Source: [Clostridium] hylemonae DSM 15053 (GTDB lineage Bacteria; Bacillota; Clostridia; Lachnospirales; Lachnospiraceae). From it: a stretch of 64,000 nt of DNA. Under the pieces are notes generated by a model that was not told the DNA's origin, ran no database searches, and worked only from the letters and a program-made list of their open reading frames with translations. This document shows, piece after piece, positions 35,317-43,087 of the stretch. Position numbers and translations under genes: made by a program. Location of the stretch: positions 2,542,001 through 2,606,000 of the forward strand of contig NZ_CP036524.1 in the NCBI RefSeq assembly GCF_008281175.1, given 5' to 3'. Position 1 is the first letter of the stretch. Each line of letters begins with the position of its first letter.

Positions 35317-37032
35317 CTACTCTCCTTCTTCTTCAAAAAGAATAGAATCTCTGAGCTTGGACAGCGTCACCTTTGTCTCCGCCGTCGTCTCCCCGAGCAG
35401 TCCCGCGATCTCCTGTGCAACCATCATCTGCTTGTCAATGACTCTCTGCGCCATCTCCACAGTCTCTATCTTCAGGTTGTAATGCTGCTCCTTTGCCTTC
35501 TCTTCCTTCGTGATATCCTGATATGTCACAAGTACGGATTCCAGACTCTCGATATAAATGATCGATTCCACCACAGTCATTCCGATGGATTCCAGCCCCA
35601 CCTTCTTATGGATGACCTGCCGCTTCGTGCGCAGGACTTCCGCGATATCTCTGTCGTCCAGGAATTCAAATATGTACCGCTCCAGCGCTTCCTCACGGGA
35701 GACGTCAAGCATCTCCTGCGCTTTCTTGTTGCACTCCCGGATGCGCATATCTTTATCCACGATGAGGATCATACTCGGCGTCACATCCATGACGACATTG
35801 GACATGGACTCGGCCTGTTCCAGCGCATGGGGAAGGCACATGCCTATCTCTGCCTTCTTCTGGTACACGGCCACTGCCTTTGCACGGCACGTCGGATACC
35901 CGCAGGCGCCGCAGTTCAATTCATCCTCCGCCGTGTATTTTCCCATGGCTTTCAGGACGTCCCGCATCTCGCTTCCATCCGGCATCCTGTCCGCAACGTG
36001 ACGGTCATGGAATTGCTTTTCCATGGAAATGCTGCTGCCGTCGATCCCTTCCGCAGGTTCCCTGTGTCCAACCTGATCTTCCACGTTCATCTTCGCCTTG
36101 ATGACCGTCTGCTGCCATTTGTCGGAAGCCGGACCCTTGATGCATCCGCCCTCACATACATTCACTTCAAAGAAGCAGTCGGAGATCTCGCCCTTCATAA
36201 GCTCCTCGAACAGCTCCATACAGGGCTTCAGGCCGTCCACATACACTTTATAGTAATTGTCCTCCACGGAATCCGCCAGTATCGACTTTACGATCCCCCC
36301 GCCGACGGGATACAGCTTGTTCACCCTCGGATCCGGGTTGCCGAGCGGGCGGTCCTCACAGGCATTCACGTCAATTCCCTCTGCCGCCCACCACTTTGTG
36401 ATCTCCTCAAAGGTGAGAATGGCATCTACCGCGCCGATGACCCTCTTGTCCCCGACAGCCTCTTCCTTTTTTGCGATACACGGCCCGAGAAATACAACCT
36501 TCGTGTCCTCACCATATATCTGCTTTATGAGACGTCCGTGGGCGATCATAGGGGACACGACAGGCGCCATCTGCCCGGTCAGGGCAGGATAATATTTTTC
36601 GATCAGATCATTGACGCTTGGACAGCACGTTGTGATGATATTTTTCATTGTTCCGTCTTTCAGAAGCTTCCGGTACTCCTGCGTCACAAGGGCGGCTCCT
36701 TCCGCCGTCTCACGCACCTCATAAAACCCCAGCTTCAGCAGCGCGTCCACCACCTGTCCCGGCTTTTCATATTCCAGAACGCCGAGGTAGGACGGCGCTA
36801 TGGAGATGACTGTTTTCATCCCCTGTTTCAGATACCCCTTTACCCGCTCCATATCACTGGCAAATGTCTTGGCGTTCTGGGGACAGACTTCCAGGCAGTG
36901 GCCGCAGTTGATACAGTGGTCCTTCATGATATGCGCCTGCTCGTTCTGTACCGAGATCGCCTTTACCTCACAGTTGCGTACACATTTATAACAATGTCTG
37001 CAGCTTGCATCTTTAAAATCGATTACCCTCAC
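35317..37032 (-). CDS. Sensory [FeFe]-hydrogenase with PAS domain (group C, HydS-like)
   Basis: 571 residues. Two N-terminal [4Fe-4S] ferredoxin motifs (cysteines 11-21 and 40-50), then the H-cluster domain: L1 TTCCP (134-138), L2 GPCIAKKEE (183-191) and L3 VCEGGC (292-297), supplying Cys137, 185, 293 and 297. An extra CGACGYPTC cluster near 372 is followed by a PAS domain (about 405-515) and a C-terminal helix. L2/L3 lack the MPC and MACxGG residues of catalytic HydA enzymes. This architecture is that of hydrogen-sensing hydrogenases. Overlaps the upstream 2Fe-2S gene by 4 bases. Confidence 0.9.
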   Translation of the reverse strand: MRVIDFKDASCRHCYKCVRNCEVKAISVQNEQAHIMKDHCINCGHCLEVCPQNAKTFASDMERVKGYLKQGMKTVISIAPSYLGVLEYEKPGQVVDALLKLGFYEVRETAEGAALVTQEYRKLLKDGTMKNIITTCCPSVNDLIEKYYPALTGQMAPVVSPMIAHGRLIKQIYGEDTKVVFLGPCIAKKEEAVGDKRVIGAVDAILTFEEITKWWAAEGIDVNACEDRPLGNPDPRVNKLYPVGGGIVKSILADSVEDNYYKVYVDGLKPCMELFEELMKGEISDCFFEVNVCEGGCIKGPASDKWQQTVIKAKMNVEDQVGHREPAEGIDGSSISMEKQFHDRHVADRMPDGSEMRDVLKAMGKYTAEDELNCGACGYPTCRAKAVAVYQKKAEIGMCLPHALEQAESMSNVVMDVTPSMILIVDKDMRIRECNKKAQEMLDVSREEALERYIFEFLDDRDIAEVLRTKRQVIHKKVGLESIGMTVVESIIYIESLESVLVTYQDITKEEKAKEQHYNLKIETVEMAQRVIDKQMMVAQEIAGLLGETTAETKVTLSKLRDSILFEEEGE

Positions 37033-37274
37033 CTGGCCGCCTCCTTCCGTATGACTTCACGGAAGAAATCTTCCGCGTCTTCCGGCTTCACATGATAAAT
37101 ATTTTCCCCGATCTTCACGCTTACCCCTTTGGAACAGGCTCCCATACAGAAGGAACCGCACAGTTCTACCTGCGCCTCCAGCTTCTCCTCTTTCAGAAGC
37201 CTGTTAAACGTCTTTACGATCGTCTCCGATCCCCGCAGATGGCAGGAACTTCCGATACATATCTGGACTTTCAT
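37029..37274 (-). CDS. Thioredoxin-like [2Fe-2S] ferredoxin
   Basis: 81-residue protein of the NuoE/Shethna-type thioredoxin-like fold. Cysteines in ICIGSSCHLRG and LCGSFCMGACSKG give the CX4C..CX3C pattern that binds one [2Fe-2S] cluster. First gene of a coupled operon with the PAS-hydrogenase and the phosphatase; it probably delivers electrons to or from the sensor. Confidence 0.88.
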   Translation of the reverse strand: MKVQICIGSSCHLRGSETIVKTFNRLLKEEKLEAQVELCGSFCMGACSKGVSVKIGENIYHVKPEDAEDFFREVIRKEAAR

Positions 37275-37386
37275 AATGTGCCCCTTTCCGCTCCTCGCGC
37301 AGATATCCCGGTCCGCTTTCGCCGCATAAGATCATCCGGTCCGTCCGCACTTAAATATTTGCAATCATTATAACATTACCGGCGTA

Positions 37387-37626
37387 TTAACGCAATTCGA
37401 CTTCTGCATCCGCATCCATCATTATTTGTATGACCGCGGACGCGTAAGGACCGGCCTGCGCATGATTCAGCACGATGACTCTCAGCCCGGCGCATTCCGT
37501 GAGACAGTCGTAAAACGCATCCAGATTGGCCCCGTAATAATCCGGAAATCCAAACTTCTCCCTGAGGTATACATGAGTCTCTTCTTTCTTCTGCATATGT
37601 GCGGCATCCAGTATAACTTCCTTCAT
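37387..37626 (-). CDS. Barstar-family ribonuclease inhibitor
   Basis: 79-residue barstar homologue. The family pattern VILDAAHMQKKEETHVYLRE followed by FPDYYGANLDAFYDCL matches barstar's barnase-binding helix region, with the Tyr and Asp contacts in YYGANLDAFYD, and the C-terminal strand of acidic residues. Lies 12 bases downstream of the barnase homologue, consistent with translation of inhibitor together with enzyme. Function: neutralise the ribonuclease inside the cell. Confidence 0.92.
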   Translation of the reverse strand: MKEVILDAAHMQKKEETHVYLREKFGFPDYYGANLDAFYDCLTECAGLRVIVLNHAQAGPYASAVIQIMMDADAEVELR

Positions 37627-37638
37627 CTTTCCCTCCTG

Positions 37639-38133
37639 TCATTTCCCTTCGTATAACAAGTCAAAACTCTCATAATGGTCTTCCGTATAATAGACAAGGC
37701 CGTCGTCCGAATAGACGATCCGCTCTGCCCCCCGGTACCCTCCGTCTCCGCCGATATCACACTCATAATATTTCCGGCCCGGCTTTTCCGGCAGAAGCCC
37801 TTCATAGTTGCCGAACGGGTCACCGCCGATGCTTTTTCCCGGCGCCGCCTCGTCCAGGTTCCCCTTCCTGCTGTCCCAGCCGAGCGCTTTTGCCTCTCTC
37901 TTCGTGATATAGTTATCCGGCAGATGCCCATATGTATGAATATAAGCCGCAACTTCTTCTTTTGAAGTATATTCCCCCGACTCCTCAACTTTGACTGTAT
38001 TTCCTCTGTCTCCTGTCTCCTGTCCGGCTCCGCCGGCGGATATTCCATAATCGTCCGCACCGCCGCAGCCGCCGGCCGTCAGACAGAACAGCAGGACTAA
38101 TACCCCTGCCAGGCAGCGTAACTTTCTGCTCAT
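37639..38133 (-). CDS. Barnase-family secreted guanyl ribonuclease
   Basis: 164 residues from ATG 38133 (GGGAG 6 bases upstream). Signal sequence of about 20 residues ending near LTAGGC, which may be a lipobox with Cys23. The mature part matches barnase closely: LPDNYITKREAKALGW, GKSIGGDPFGN, and catalytic Glu124 (YYECDI), Arg138 (AERIVYS) and His153 (TEDHYESF). It should cleave RNA after G outside the cell. Partner barstar is encoded next. The frame is open 13 codons upstream but without a ribosome site. Confidence 0.92.
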   Translation of the reverse strand: MSRKLRCLAGVLVLLFCLTAGGCGGADDYGISAGGAGQETGDRGNTVKVEESGEYTSKEEVAAYIHTYGHLPDNYITKREAKALGWDSRKGNLDEAAPGKSIGGDPFGNYEGLLPEKPGRKYYECDIGGDGGYRGAERIVYSDDGLVYYTEDHYESFDLLYEGK

Positions 38134-38151
38134 AGTTCTCCCTTTCTGCTC

Positions 38152-38277
38152 ACATGGATCTGATATGTTCATTATACAGATTCTTCCCAGTGACTGTAAA
38201 CATTCCGCTCACTTTTTCCTGATTTTCTATTCCATTGCGAATGTATGTTTGGTATAATGAGTGATACAGATCCATGT
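38152..38277. promoter_or_regulatory. Divergent barnase/rarA promoter region with mirror-image arms
   Basis: Left arm 38152-38178 and right arm 38251-38277 are inverted copies (20 of 27 identical, with blocks of 11 and 9). Each arm contains a TATAAT-type -10 box (right at 38253-38258, left on the minus strand at about 38171-38176) followed by CAGATCCATGT. So both genes are read from nearly identical -10/early leader sequences. Confidence 0.65.
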
Positions 38278-38299
38278 CTTAGATAAGGAGTGACCAGTT

Positions 38300-39637
38300 A
38301 TGAACGAACAACTCTCTCTTTTTGATAACGAACGGGAGCTCACCCCGCTCGCCAGCCGGCTCCGGCCTGAAAGCCTGGACGATTTTGCCGGGCAGGAACA
38401 TCTGCTTGGTCCCGGCAGACTGCTGCGGCAGCTCATTGACAAAGACCAGATATCATCCATGATATTCTGGGGACCTCCGGGCGTAGGCAAGACGACGCTG
38501 GCCCGCATCATCGCCAGGAGGACAAAAGCGGATTTTATCGATTTCAGCGCTGTCACAAGCGGAATCAAAGAAATCAAAGAAGTAATGTCCAAAGCAGAGA
38601 AGGACAGGCATGCCGGCATCCGCACGCTCGTCTTTGTGGACGAGATCCACCGTTTCAACAAAGCCCAGCAGGACGCCTTCCTGCCATATGTGGAAAAGGG
38701 AAGCATCATCCTCATCGGAGCCACGACGGAAAATCCTTCGTTTGAGATCAATGCTGCTCTTCTGTCCAGATGTAAAGTATTTGTCCTTCAGGCGCTCACA
38801 GAAAAGGACCTGCTGCGCCTGCTCGGCCACGCGCTCTCCTCCCCGGCCGGATTCGGGCATCTCAATGTAGATATCACACCGGAATCCCTCCAGATGATCG
38901 CCGGCTTTGCCAACGGGGATGCGCGCACTGCCCTGAACACGCTTGAGATGGCTGTTCTCAACGGCGAACTCACGCCCGAAAAGACCATTGTCACGAAAGC
39001 ATCCATCGAACAGTGCATCAGCAGGAAATCACTGCTCTACGACAAAAATGGGGAGGAACACTACAACCTCATCTCCGCGCTTCACAAGTCCATGCGCAAC
39101 AGCGACCCCGACGCGGCGGTCTACTGGCTTTCACGGATGCTTGAAGCAGGGGAAGACCCGCTCTATGTCGCGCGCAGGCTCGTCCGCTTTGCAAGTGAAG
39201 ACGTCGGCATGGCAGACAGCCAGGCTCTTCCGCTGGCCGTGGCCGGCTATCAGGCCTGTCATTTTCTCGGAATGCCGGAGTGCAATGTACACCTCACCCA
39301 TGTTGTCACCTATCTGTCCATGGCGCCCAAGTCCAACGCTCTGTATATCGCCTGTGAGACATGCCGCGCGGACGCACAGAAGTGTCTGGCGGAACCGGTG
39401 CCCCTCCACCTGCGCAACGCGCCAACAAAGCTGATGAAAGACCTGCACTACGGAAAAGGCTACGAGTATGCCCATGACTCTGACGATAAGCTGACAACGA
39501 TGCAGTGTATGCCCGACAGTTTAAAAGACAAGACCTACTATCATCCGACCGACGAGGGCGCAGAAGCACAGGTCAAGGCCAGGCTTGCGCAGATCAGGGC
39601 GTTCCGCGGTACAGGCATGGACAGCGGGAAAAAATAA
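38300..39637 (+). CDS. rarA: Replication-associated recombination protein A (AAA+ ATPase)
   Basis: 445-residue RarA/MgsA homologue acting at stalled replication forks. Walker A GPPGVGKTT near residue 60, Walker B LVFVDEIHRFNKAQQDAFLP, sensor-1 GATTENPSFEIN and a C-terminal tetramerisation domain with RRLVRFASEDVGMAD. Ribosome site AAGGAG before the ATG. Full length. Confidence 0.95.
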   Translation: MNEQLSLFDNERELTPLASRLRPESLDDFAGQEHLLGPGRLLRQLIDKDQISSMIFWGPPGVGKTTLARIIARRTKADFIDFSAVTSGIKEIKEVMSKAEKDRHAGIRTLVFVDEIHRFNKAQQDAFLPYVEKGSIILIGATTENPSFEINAALLSRCKVFVLQALTEKDLLRLLGHALSSPAGFGHLNVDITPESLQMIAGFANGDARTALNTLEMAVLNGELTPEKTIVTKASIEQCISRKSLLYDKNGEEHYNLISALHKSMRNSDPDAAVYWLSRMLEAGEDPLYVARRLVRFASEDVGMADSQALPLAVAGYQACHFLGMPECNVHLTHVVTYLSMAPKSNALYIACETCRADAQKCLAEPVPLHLRNAPTKLMKDLHYGKGYEYAHDSDDKLTTMQCMPDSLKDKTYYHPTDEGAEAQVKARLAQIRAFRGTGMDSGKK

Positions 39638-39655
39638 AATAAATACAATTTGCGG

Positions 39656-39684
39656 TTGACAATTCTTTATTACTGCATTATAAT
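39656..39684 (+). promoter_or_regulatory. trpB2 promoter
   Basis: Consensus TTGACA (39656-39661) and TATAAT (39679-39684), 17-base spacer. Transcription would start near 39691, just before the T-box stem I. Confidence 0.9.
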
Positions 39685-39699
39685 AAAGCAAAATTAACA

Positions 39700-39978
39700 A
39701 CCGATGAGCAAGAGTAGTAGCTTTGACGACATATTTACAGAGAGTCACGGACGGTGGAACCGTGATAATATCCGTCTCAGTGAATGGACTTGCGAGGGCA
39801 AACCAAAATGACGCGCACCGCGTCAGAGTAGGGGCGACGGAATCCAACCGTTATCATATGGAGCATGTATGATCGTACATGGCTGAGCGCATTCTTTTTA
39901 TTGTTGCAGAAAGAATGAATTTAGGTGGCACCGCAGGAATCCACTCCTGTCCTAATGATTTAGGACGGGAGTTTTTTT
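39700..39978 (+). ncRNA. T-box riboswitch, tryptophan (UGG specifier), with terminator
   Basis: Leader with stem I closed by GCAAG (39708-39712) and CTTGC (39789-39793). The specifier loop just before the closing strand reads GAA-UGG-A, placing UGG (39785-39787) as a Trp codon. GA-rich AGAGAG and a GGTGGAACCG distal loop are present. The T-box sequence AGGTGGCACCGC is at 39923-39934. The intrinsic terminator uses 39943-39954 and 39961-39972, then seven T. Uncharged tRNA-Trp should favour readthrough into trpB2. Confidence 0.93.
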
Positions 39979-40002
39979 ATTTCAAATGAAAGGAAGGAAA
40001 CC

Positions 40003-41379
40003 ATGATGAAAGACACGAAACAAATCCCCTACAAAATCTACCTTGAAGAAAGTGAGATGCCGAAACAATGGTACAATGTACGCGCCGATATGAAGAATAA
40101 ACCCGCGCCTCTTTTAAACCCCGGAACTTTAGAACCTATGACTTTTGATGAACTGCGCGGCGTATTCTGCGATGAACTCGTCAGACAGGAACTGGATGAC
40201 ACGACGCCGTTCTTTGATATCCCCCAGGAGATCCAGGATTTCTATAAGATGTACCGGCCTTCCCCTCTCGTCCGGGCGTACTGCCTCGAGGAGGCGCTTC
40301 AGACGCCGGCCAGGATCTACTACAAGTTCGAGGGCAACAACACATCCGGCAGCCACAAACTGAACTCTGCCATCGCACAGGCATATTACGCAAAGAATCA
40401 GGGGCTTAAGGGAGTGACGACAGAGACAGGCGCCGGCCAGTGGGGCACCGCGCTCTCCATGGCGTGCGCCTACCTCGGGCTGGACTGCCAGGTATACATG
40501 GTCAAATGCTCCTATGAACAGAAGCCGTTCCGCAGAGAAGTGATGCGCACCTACGGCGCAAATGTGACCCCTTCCCCGTCGGAGACTACCAATGTGGGCC
40601 GCAGGATTCTGGCCGAACATCCGGGAACTTCGGGTAGTCTCGGCTGCGCGATCTCAGAGGCTGTTGAAGCTGCCCTCTCCCAGGACGGTTACCGCTACGT
40701 ACTTGGCTCTGTCCTGTCACAGGTCCTGCTGCACCAGTCAATCATCGGACTTGAGACGAAGGCGGCGCTTGACAAATACGGCATAACGCCGGATATCATT
40801 ATCGGATGCGCAGGGGGCGGCTCCAACCTCGGCGGGCTCATCTCCCCGTTTATGGGAGAAAAGTTAAGAGGGGAAAAGGATTACCAGATCATCGCTGTGG
40901 AGCCGGCCAGCTGCCCGAGCCTCACCCGCGGCACATATGCATACGATTTCTGCGATACCGGCATGGTATGCCCGCTCGCTAAGATGTACACGCTCGGAAG
41001 CGGATTCATTCCGTCGCCGAACCATGCGGGAGGGCTGCGCTATCACGGCATGAGTTCCGTACTCTCCCAGCTGTATGATGACAAACTTATGGAAGCCGTC
41101 TCCATAGAGCAGACGGCAGTGTTTGAGGCCGCCACGAGATTCGCCCGCATCGAAGGCATCCTGCCGGCGCCGGAGAGCAGCCACGCCATCAAGGCCGCCA
41201 TGGACGAAGCCATAAAGTGCAGGGAAAGCGGCGAAGAAAAAACCATCGTCTTCGGGCTCACAGGAACCGGATACTTCGACATGACCGCCTACGGAAAATT
41301 CAACAACGGCGAGATGACCGACTATATCCCGACCGATGAAGACCTGGCAGAAGGATTTGCCGGACTTCCGGCCGTATAG
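40003..41379 (+). CDS. trpB: Tryptophan synthase beta-chain-like protein TrpB2
   Basis: 458-residue PLP enzyme of the TrpB2 type (longer N-terminus than TrpB1), expected to make tryptophan from indole and serine. PLP lysine lies in NNTSGSHKLNSA, the phosphate loop is CAGGGSNLGG, and ETGAGQWGTALS is the substrate loop. GGAAGG precedes the ATG; a second ATG follows at once. No trpA or other trp genes are nearby, so it probably salvages indole. The Trp T-box directly upstream supports the role. Confidence 0.93.
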   Translation: MMKDTKQIPYKIYLEESEMPKQWYNVRADMKNKPAPLLNPGTLEPMTFDELRGVFCDELVRQELDDTTPFFDIPQEIQDFYKMYRPSPLVRAYCLEEALQTPARIYYKFEGNNTSGSHKLNSAIAQAYYAKNQGLKGVTTETGAGQWGTALSMACAYLGLDCQVYMVKCSYEQKPFRREVMRTYGANVTPSPSETTNVGRRILAEHPGTSGSLGCAISEAVEAALSQDGYRYVLGSVLSQVLLHQSIIGLETKAALDKYGITPDIIIGCAGGGSNLGGLISPFMGEKLRGEKDYQIIAVEPASCPSLTRGTYAYDFCDTGMVCPLAKMYTLGSGFIPSPNHAGGLRYHGMSSVLSQLYDDKLMEAVSIEQTAVFEAATRFARIEGILPAPESSHAIKAAMDEAIKCRESGEEKTIVFGLTGTGYFDMTAYGKFNNGEMTDYIPTDEDLAEGFAGLPAV

Positions 41380-41408
41380 ATTGCTTTTCATTCGCCGTTA
41401 TATCACAG

Positions 41409-41442
41409 ACAGGGCACAGCCGTTTCGACGGCTGCGCCCTGT
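41409..41442. terminator. trpB2 terminator
   Basis: ACAGGGC-AC-AGCCGT, loop TTCG, ACGGCT-GC-GCCCTGT. A strong UUCG-capped stem; serves trpB2 and the convergent peptidase gene. Confidence 0.75.
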
Positions 41443-41462
41443 ATTACATATCAGTCCATTCT

Positions 41463-42242
41463 TTACAATTCAAGATACTCCTCCAGACAGATCCCCCTCC
41501 GCATGATCTCCTCCGCCGCCTCTCTGCCCACATAGCGGTAGTGCCACGGCTCATATCCGATTCCGGTCATCTCGCTTTTGTCCGTGGGGTAACGGAGAAT
41601 AAATCCGTATTCACTGCAGTGTTCCATCAGCCACTGTTGTTCTGCTGTTTTTTCCTGGTGCCTGTCCAGAAGCTGATACGACTCTGCCACAATGTCAACA
41701 GCCAGTCCAAGCTGATGCTCGCTTGTCCCCGGCGGGGCGACCCATATGGCCGCCTGCTTTTCTGCCTCTTCCCTCAGGTCTCCCTGATCCATGCAGGAAG
41801 CGACTTTTGCCTCGTACAACGCTCTCTGCTTTTCTTCTGTCCGGTAGGAAGAGCATATTAATGGGGAAAGCCCTTCACTTCGGGCGGCATCCATCATATC
41901 CTGAAGCTCCCTGAATATCCGCGAATCTACAGATTGTCCATTTTTAAGCAGTGTGATATCGAAAGAATAACCTTCATCGATCGGATGTGACGCATTGACG
42001 AGCCTCAGATTCCATGCGGATGCGTCTGTTCCCGTCTGTGCATTCTCCTGTGTGCCGCTATTTACGCGCGCGCTGCCCGCCGGCTTTTTTGCCGCTCCTG
42101 CCTGAGTTTTTGCGAACTCTCTCGCACAGGTAAAACCACAGACAAATACGAACAGGCAGATAATGATCATTAAAATACCGTAAAAAATCATCCTCTTCCT
42201 TCTTTTTCCCCGCCCTGGCGACGCGGTCATATATCGGTTCAT
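41463..42242 (-). CDS. D-alanyl-D-alanine carboxypeptidase, VanY-type (M15B)
   Basis: 259-residue cell-wall peptidase that trims the terminal D-Ala of peptidoglycan stems. One N-terminal membrane anchor (about 18-38) after a basic segment, then a linker and the catalytic domain. Zinc motifs SEHQLGLAVDI (SxHxxGxAxD) and EPWHYRYVG (WH) are present with catalytic Glu in EPWHY. Located downstream of an exported protein and a two-component system, all leftward, suggesting a link to envelope sensing. No vanA-type ligases are near, so no resistance is implied. Confidence 0.9.
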   Translation of the reverse strand: MNRYMTASPGRGKRRKRMIFYGILMIIICLFVFVCGFTCAREFAKTQAGAAKKPAGSARVNSGTQENAQTGTDASAWNLRLVNASHPIDEGYSFDITLLKNGQSVDSRIFRELQDMMDAARSEGLSPLICSSYRTEEKQRALYEAKVASCMDQGDLREEAEKQAAIWVAPPGTSEHQLGLAVDIVAESYQLLDRHQEKTAEQQWLMEHCSEYGFILRYPTDKSEMTGIGYEPWHYRYVGREAAEEIMRRGICLEEYLEL

Positions 42243-42289
42243 AAAAATCTCCCCTTTCCTTCAGGAATCTTTATTACACCGATATTCTA

Positions 42290-43087
42290 TTACCGCACTG
42301 CATCAATTGAACTGCCCTCTCGCATCGTATTTGCATCATCTTCTGAATAGCCAAGTGAAAATGAGTCTGCTATGCTGATGTAATTTCCTTCTATATATTC
42401 CGGCCTGGTAAACATATAGAAAACATCTGTGTCTTCTGTCTCATACACCACTATATTCTCCATTGGCTGCGCGCTCATCTTCTTTAACGTTATCCCGAGA
42501 TACTCCGCCCACTTATCCTGCGCATTTTCGGTCAGTCTGACCGCTGCGCCCGCGCCGTTAAGTTCTGTGCCGATCTCCGGTTCTATGCTGATCTCCGGTT
42601 CTATGCTGATCTCATATATGAGCTCTGTCTCTTCATCCATGAGGAGCCACAGGCCGGATCCGCTGCACTGCATCTCGATATAATAGCAGCGTACTTTTTT
42701 CTGTCCGTCTGTCTGTGTATAATATAATTTTACAGCTTCCAGGATCTTAATATCATAATTCAGCCCTTCTCCCGTGACTATGCCACTTTGCAGCAGTTTT
42801 TCAAGCCCGTTCCCCACCAGTTTCACAAGCTTTTTGTCCGCCGTATTGTATGTGACTTTACCCGATACGATCTCGCTGCCCATCCGCCTTGCCCTGCTGA
42901 TGACCGACAGATTTTCGAGTGTGTCCTGCTGTGACTTCTCCGGTTTTGCGGATCTGCTGAGCTTTTCCGTCTTTACTTCCCGGAGCAGCCGTCTGTCCTC
43001 ATAGCCGGACAGACGGATAGGCACATAGACAGAGGCGCCCAGAACGGCCGCAAGGAGAAGGACTGCCACCCAGGTTCTGTTTTTCAT
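42290..43087 (-). CDS. Exported/membrane-anchored protein of unknown function, co-encoded with histidine kinase
   Basis: 265 residues with an N-terminal membrane anchor (about 6-24) and an extracellular alpha/beta domain. Overlaps the upstream kinase by 4 bases (ATGA), so it is probably an accessory or target of that two-component system. Contains a tandem 18-base duplication (42572-42607) that encodes the six-residue repeat EISIEP twice. I do not recognise the family. Confidence 0.6.
   Translation of the reverse strand: MKNRTWVAVLLLAAVLGASVYVPIRLSGYEDRRLLREVKTEKLSRSAKPEKSQQDTLENLSVISRARRMGSEIVSGKVTYNTADKKLVKLVGNGLEKLLQSGIVTGEGLNYDIKILEAVKLYYTQTDGQKKVRCYYIEMQCSGSGLWLLMDEETELIYEISIEPEISIEPEIGTELNGAGAAVRLTENAQDKWAEYLGITLKKMSAQPMENIVVYETEDTDVFYMFTRPEYIEGNYISIADSFSLGYSEDDANTMREGSSIDAVR

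Noticed and set aside
34987-37095. A 702-codon open frame on the plus strand opposite the sensory hydrogenase
   Set aside because: Composition-driven antisense shadow: no ribosome site, no recognisable domain, and it fully overlaps a gene with clear cysteine motifs.
41463-42242. Glycopeptide resistance locus suggested by the VanY-type peptidase near two-component systems
   Set aside because: No vanH, D-Ala-D-Lac/Ser ligase or vanX is present; ordinary wall-trimming peptidase.
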